DNA of 8,336 bases from contig CALEAR010000179.1 of assembly GCA_937943665.1 (NCBI GenBank), forward strand, positions 1 to 8,336, read 5' to 3'. Positions 5,203-8,336 of this stretch are shown here, in pieces (the first letter of the stretch is position 1; every line of letters starts with the position of its first letter). Below the pieces are notes generated by a model. The model searched no databases. It was given only the letters and a program-made list of their open reading frames with translations, and was not told the origin of the DNA. Both the position numbers and the translations under genes were made by a program. Source of the stretch: an uncultured Alcanivoracaceae bacterium (GTDB lineage: Bacteria > Pseudomonadota > Gammaproteobacteria > Pseudomonadales > Alcanivoracaceae).

Positions 5203-6339
5203 ATGAGCTACTTCAACGACACCCATAATATGGTACGTGCCACTGCTAAACGGTTTGTGCAAGAACGTATATTACCCCACATTGATGCATGGGAAGAGGC
5301 GGGAGAATTCCCTCGAGAATTGTATAAAGAGGCGGCTGAACTTGGTTTATTAGGAGTGGGCCACCCACAGGCCTATGGTGGTGCAGGGGAAGAGGATATC
5401 TTTTTAAAAATTGCCGTTACCGAGGAGCTCATGCGCAGCACCTCAGGCGGGCTTGCTGCCAGTTTAGGCTCCTTAGATATTGGTTTGCCGCCCATTTGGC
5501 GTTGGGGTTCAGAGGCCATGAAAGAAAAGGTGGTACCGGCGGTGTTGAAGGGGGAAAAAATCAGCGCCCTAGCCATTACCGAGCCCAGTGGCGGCTCTGA
5601 TGTGGCGAACTTACAAACCCGAGCTGTGCGTGAAGGGGAGGAATACCGCATTAATGGCAGTAAAACCTTTATTACCTCAGGCTGCCGAGCGGATTATTAC
5701 ACTGTGGCCGTGCGCACTGGGGAAAAGGGATATGCTGGGGTGAGCTTGTTACTTGTGGAAAGAGGCACCCCCGGTTTTACTCAAAGTAAGCCCTTACGCA
5801 AGATGGGCTGGTGGGCCAGTGATACGGCTGAACTTTATTTTGATGATTGTCGCGTGCCTGCGAGCCATTTAATTGGCCCAGAAAATGGCGGTTTCTTCTG
5901 CATTATGACGAACTTTCAAATGGAGCGCTTAATGTTGTGCGTAATGGCCAACATGACAGCACAAATCGCCTATGAAGAGGCCATGCGCTATGCACAGGAA
6001 AGAGAGGCCTTTGGACGGCCCTTAACAGGGTTTCAAGTGACTCGCCACAAGCTTGTGGAAATGGCCACTGCGGTGGAGATTAGTCGTGAATATACCTATC
6101 GTGTGGCAGCCAAAATGCAAGCGGGTGAAAATGTGATTAAAGAAGTTTCCATGGCCAAAAACTTTGCCACGCAAACCGCAGATAGAGTGACTTACGACGC
6201 CGTGCAAATTTTTGGAGGGGCTGGCTATATGCGCAGTACGGTGGTGGAGCGCTTGTATCGCGATAACCGCATTCTTTCCATTGGTGGGGGCACCTATGAA
6301 ATTATGAATGAGGTGATTGCGAAACAAATTGGCTTATAA
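5203..6339 (+). CDS. Acyl-CoA dehydrogenase, LCAD/isovaleryl type
   Basis: Predicted FAD enzyme that makes a trans-2 double bond in an acyl-CoA and passes electrons to ETF, the first step of beta-oxidation or branched-chain acid breakdown. The 378-aa length is typical. The N-terminal helical domain (about 1-120) is followed by the signature ITEPSGGSD (125-133) in the beta domain, and by the C-terminal helical domain with FGGAGYMRS...VERLYRD (337-353). The usual glutamate of short- and medium-chain enzymes (E376 in MCAD, in the IYEGT motif) is Gly362 here. Instead Glu241 in the MERL motif lies where LCAD and isovaleryl-CoA dehydrogenases carry their catalytic base, so the protein should be active and of that type. 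A strong AAAGGAGG lies 4 nt before the ATG, implying efficient translation. The substrate is uncertain: long-chain, branched or citronellyl-type acyl-CoA are possible. It is divergent from the monooxygenase and may share its control region. Confidence 0.93.
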   Translation: MSYFNDTHNMVRATAKRFVQERILPHIDAWEEAGEFPRELYKEAAELGLLGVGHPQAYGGAGEEDIFLKIAVTEELMRSTSGGLAASLGSLDIGLPPIWRWGSEAMKEKVVPAVLKGEKISALAITEPSGGSDVANLQTRAVREGEEYRINGSKTFITSGCRADYYTVAVRTGEKGYAGVSLLLVERGTPGFTQSKPLRKMGWWASDTAELYFDDCRVPASHLIGPENGGFFCIMTNFQMERLMLCVMANMTAQIAYEEAMRYAQEREAFGRPLTGFQVTRHKLVEMATAVEISREYTYRVAAKMQAGENVIKEVSMAKNFATQTADRVTYDAVQIFGGAGYMRSTVVERLYRDNRILSIGGGTYEIMNEVIAKQIGL

Positions 6340-6367
6340 CCGTAAGGGCGAGAATTCGCCCTTACGG
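6340..6367. terminator. Bidirectional terminator hairpin between convergent genes
   Basis: CCGTAAGGGCG (6340-6350) and CGCCCTTACGG (6357-6367) form a perfect 11-bp stem with a 6-nt loop. It begins on the base after the acyl-CoA dehydrogenase stop and ends 11 nt from the stop of the converging gene. The tails are only moderately T-rich: AATGTTGT rightward and TTATAAGCC leftward. It therefore probably serves both genes but may not be fully efficient. Confidence 0.7.
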
Positions 6368-6378
6368 AATGTTGTAGG

Positions 6379-7383
6379 TTACTCCACTGGGTCTGTGCAT
6401 TCGGGGCGGGAACCATCGATCTTGCAACGCACACGGCGCTGCAAGGTGAGCATATCCGCATCGTAGTGGCCTTCGTCACGTAATTGAACGCGCGCCTCTT
6501 GCATCATGATTTCGTAATCTGCTTTATCCGCATCAGGAATATCTTGCATCCACTTTGGATCCACGTTTTTTGCTTCGCGGATGAGTTCTTCTTGAATGCG
6601 ATCCAAGTTTTTAAAGAAGTAAGCACGGGATTTTTGCGCAATATCAGCATCAATGCTGTTTTTACGCCCCACCAGCTGCATGGTGATTTGCGCTAGGGGA
6701 TAGTTAATAATGGCACCGTTAGGGGTTAACCCTCGGTAAAGCTCTAAGGCGTTATAAGCCACCAGTGGGGAGGCAATCACATCCACTTGCCCGTTGTTAA
6801 AGCGGGAAGAAAAGTTGGTGATATCCGAGGCCACGGGGCTAGCACCCACCTGTGCCACTAGCTGGGCTTGGGTGGGGTCGTATTCGAGCACCGCCACCTT
6901 CTTACCGGCCGCCTTGGCTAGGGTGTTAATATTTTTGTCGTTCACAAAAATATACGCAGCACCAGCGGGGGCCACCCCCATGACACGGTAGTTGCCTTGG
7001 TCCATTTTATCTGCGCTTTGAGGGTGAGCCACCACTTGTAGCACGGTGCGCAAATGTTCGTCATCGGGAATGCCGCCTACGGAATCGATGGTGCCTGAGT
7101 ATTTGTTAAAAGAACGGGCACGAATTCCTGTGATCAAGGCAGCATCACAGATACCGGATTTTAGCTCTTCCGCGGCAATGGCCTCGTTTGTGTGTGTGGT
7201 TAATTTGGTTTTGAGCCCCCATGTGAGCGCTTCCGTTTGCCACTCGCGCATGGCTTGCATGGCGGGGCCAGATTTTCCTGCCACATCCCAAACACAAATA
7301 TTAAGCTCTTTTTCTGCCTGAGCAGTAAGTGGAGCATTTAATAGGGTAGCGGCCGTCGCAATGGCCAAGAGAATTTTTTTCAT
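6379..7383 (-). CDS. Secreted solute-binding-like protein, AdeT/DUF6091-like
   Basis: Predicted periplasmic protein of 334 aa. The N-terminus is a classic signal peptide (KK, hydrophobic run, cleavage after AQA at 21-23). The mature part begins ELNICVWD and has alternating beta/alpha segments resembling TRAP (DctP) or other periplasmic binding proteins, for example a segment around 130-175 with VAVLEYDPTQAQLV and another around 195-245. It most resembles what I recall as the AdeT1/AdeT2 (DUF6091) family, named in Acinetobacter as putative efflux-related proteins but looking more like solute-binding proteins. This assignment is from memory and moderate. There are only four cysteines, all in the mature protein (C30, C79, C320, C329), which could form two disulfides; the last pair closes a short C-terminal loop. 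No transporter membrane subunit lies next to it. AGGA lies 8 nt before the ATG. The ligand is unknown. Confidence 0.8.
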   Translation of the reverse strand: MKKILLAIATAATLLNAPLTAQAEKELNICVWDVAGKSGPAMQAMREWQTEALTWGLKTKLTTHTNEAIAAEELKSGICDAALITGIRARSFNKYSGTIDSVGGIPDDEHLRTVLQVVAHPQSADKMDQGNYRVMGVAPAGAAYIFVNDKNINTLAKAAGKKVAVLEYDPTQAQLVAQVGASPVASDITNFSSRFNNGQVDVIASPLVAYNALELYRGLTPNGAIINYPLAQITMQLVGRKNSIDADIAQKSRAYFFKNLDRIQEELIREAKNVDPKWMQDIPDADKADYEIMMQEARVQLRDEGHYDADMLTLQRRVRCKIDGSRPECTDPVE

Positions 7384-7437
7384 AGTGTTTTCCTAAGATT
7401 CTTATTATTTGTGATGGCAGACGCCAAATACCAGTGT

Positions 7438-7466
7438 GTTATAAGGGTAGCCTCTTGTGTGAAGAG
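7438..7466 (-). promoter_or_regulatory. Possible promoter and overlapping inverted repeat for the solute-binding-like gene
   Basis: Reading leftward, TATAAC (7443-7438, 5/6 match to the -10) would start transcription near 7431, about 48 nt before the ATG. No well-spaced -35 is present; TTCACA is only 14 bp upstream. A perfect inverted repeat CTCTT-GTGTG-AAGAG (7452-7466) covers the -35 area and could be an operator. The rest of the intergenic stretch 7384-7529 shows nothing else I can support. Confidence 0.35.
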
Positions 7467-7529
7467 TTGCACATGCCGTTAGTGGCTAAAAGGACTGTGA
7501 GCGGGAGAAATATCGCCAATGGAAGGAAT

Positions 7530-7549
7530 AGGGCGGGTAATCCCGCCCT
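7530..7549 (-). terminator. Rho-independent terminator of gpmA
   Basis: AGGGCGGG (7530-7537) and CCCGCCCT (7542-7549) form a perfect 8-bp, almost all G-C stem with a TAAT loop, 5 nt after the gpmA stop. Reading leftward it is followed by ATTCCTTCC, a moderately T-rich tail. It separates gpmA from the next leftward gene, which therefore needs its own promoter. Confidence 0.75.
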
Positions 7550-7554
7550 GGGTG

Positions 7555-8301
7555 TTAGGCTTTGCCTTGGTTCGCCACTGCAGCTTCGGCGGCGGCAATG
7601 GCTTCTGCATCACCGAGGTATTTGCGGCTAATGGGCTTAAGATTTTCATCAAGCTCATACACCAAGGGCACCCCAGTGGGAATGTTGAGTTTGAGGATCT
7701 CCTCATCGGAGATGTTTTCTAGGTGTTTCACCAAGGCACGTAGGCTATTGCCGTGGGCCACAATAAGCACCTGCTTACCCGCCTTAATGTGCGGCTCGAT
7801 TTCAGCCTCATAGTAAGGAATAAAACGAGCCACCGTATCTTTTAGGCTTTCGGAAAGCGGAATTTGATCCTCGGTGAGATTGCGGTAAACCCGCTGGTTC
7901 GCAGGATAACGAGGGTCTGTTTTTTCCAACTTAGGTGGAGGCGTATCGTAACTGCGGCGCCAAATATGCACTTGTTCGTCACCATATTTTTTCGCCGTTT
8001 CTGCCTTGTTTAGGCCCTGTAAGGCACCGTAGTGACGTTCGTTTAAGCGCCAGTCACGGGTGACGGGAATCCACATGAGGTCCATGCCATCGAGGATGGT
8101 CCATAGTGTGCGGATGGCACGCTTAAGCACGGAGGTGTAAGCCATATCAAATTCAAAGCCGGCGTCTTTTAACAGTTGCGCCGCTTGCTTGGCTTCCTCT
8201 CGGCCCTGCTCGGTGAGATCCACATCCTTCCAACCCGTAAAACGATTTTCTTTGTTCCAAACACTTTGTCCGTGGCGGACTAGCACCAATTTTGTCGTCA
8301 T
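7555..8301 (-). CDS. gpmA: 2,3-bisphosphoglycerate-dependent phosphoglycerate mutase
   Basis: GpmA interconverts 3-phosphoglycerate and 2-phosphoglycerate in glycolysis and gluconeogenesis through a phosphohistidine; it is cytosolic. The 248-aa product (E. coli 250 aa) has the active-site motif LVRHGQS with H10, then [10 protein letters not shown] (21-30), R61, [17 protein letters not shown] (86-102) with E88, and the second histidine H183 in AHGNSLRAL. It ends VANQGKA, nearly as in E. coli. E. coli has RHGES where this has RHGQS, a harmless-looking change. The ATG at 8301 is chosen because it fits the family N-terminus and has AGGA a few bases upstream; an in-frame ATG at 8334 would add 11 unrelated residues across that ribosome site. 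It has its own terminator, so it seems monocistronic. Confidence 0.97.
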   Translation of the reverse strand: MTTKLVLVRHGQSVWNKENRFTGWKDVDLTEQGREEAKQAAQLLKDAGFEFDMAYTSVLKRAIRTLWTILDGMDLMWIPVTRDWRLNERHYGALQGLNKAETAKKYGDEQVHIWRRSYDTPPPKLEKTDPRYPANQRVYRNLTEDQIPLSESLKDTVARFIPYYEAEIEPHIKAGKQVLIVAHGNSLRALVKHLENISDEEILKLNIPTGVPLVYELDENLKPISRKYLGDAEAIAAAEAAVANQGKA

Positions 8302-8336
8302 GGGGATTCCTAAAAGTGGGTTAAAAACGCGCATAT
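8302..8336 (-). promoter_or_regulatory. 5' leader of gpmA with ribosome site
   Basis: Reading leftward, TAGGAATCCCC precedes the ATG, giving an AGGA ribosome site at good spacing and supporting the 8301 start. An upstream TTTTTAA stretch is AT-rich, but too little sequence remains to define a promoter. Confidence 0.5.

Noticed and set aside
5056..5262. Leftward 68-codon frame across the divergent control region
   Set aside because: It overlaps the 5' end of the acyl-CoA dehydrogenase, has no ribosome site I can see, and the translation resembles nothing.
6022..6327. Leftward 101-codon frame inside the acyl-CoA dehydrogenase gene
   Set aside because: It is antisense to strongly conserved coding sequence and is best explained as a shadow.
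8302..8334. Upstream ATG extending GpmA by 11 residues
   Set aside because: The extension covers the AGGA ribosome site and does not match the GpmA N-terminus.

Overview
The window looks like ordinary chromosomal DNA of a gammaproteobacterium, probably a marine or oil-degrading type (Oceanospirillales / Cellvibrionales / Pseudomonadales-like). The evidence is a short 4.5S-type SRP RNA without an Alu domain just ahead of dnaX-ybaB-recR (an order also seen in Pseudomonas), a full-length tau-type DnaX, E. coli-like GpmA, and an AlmA/EthA-type flavin monooxygenase beside an acyl-CoA dehydrogenase. This placement is inferred from protein resemblance and gene order; no database search was possible. 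Base composition and codon use look similar throughout, and I see no transposase, integrase, phage gene, tRNA or CRISPR array.

Region 1 (1-461): the first codons of a leftward gene with a hydrophobic N-terminus, its probable promoter, then ffs (4.5S RNA) with its own promoter. Region 2 (462-3209): dnaX, ybaB and recR form a tight rightward operon for DNA replication and recombinational repair. The spacing is 7 bp between dnaX and ybaB, and recR overlaps ybaB by 1 base. Region 3 (3208-3323): a dense convergent terminator whose long outer stem encloses two hairpins.

Region 4 (3324-6339): two divergent catabolic genes, a leftward Baeyer-Villiger-type flavin monooxygenase and a rightward LCAD/IVD-type acyl-CoA dehydrogenase. 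Their 358 bp shared control region holds one perfect and one near-perfect FNR/Anr-type box and a terminator-like hairpin. A plausible joint role is oxygenation of ketone or long-chain substrates followed by beta-oxidation, possibly tuned to oxygen supply. Region 5 (6340-8336): a shared convergent terminator, a leftward secreted solute-binding-like protein (AdeT/DUF6091-like) with its own promoter, a strong terminator, and leftward gpmA (glycolytic phosphoglycerate mutase).

I found no clear new multi-gene system. The points most worth checking are the branched terminator, the FNR-type boxes between an oxygen-using enzyme and an acyl-CoA dehydrogenase, and a RecR whose TOPRIM signature has lost residues that are conserved in the relatives I can recall.
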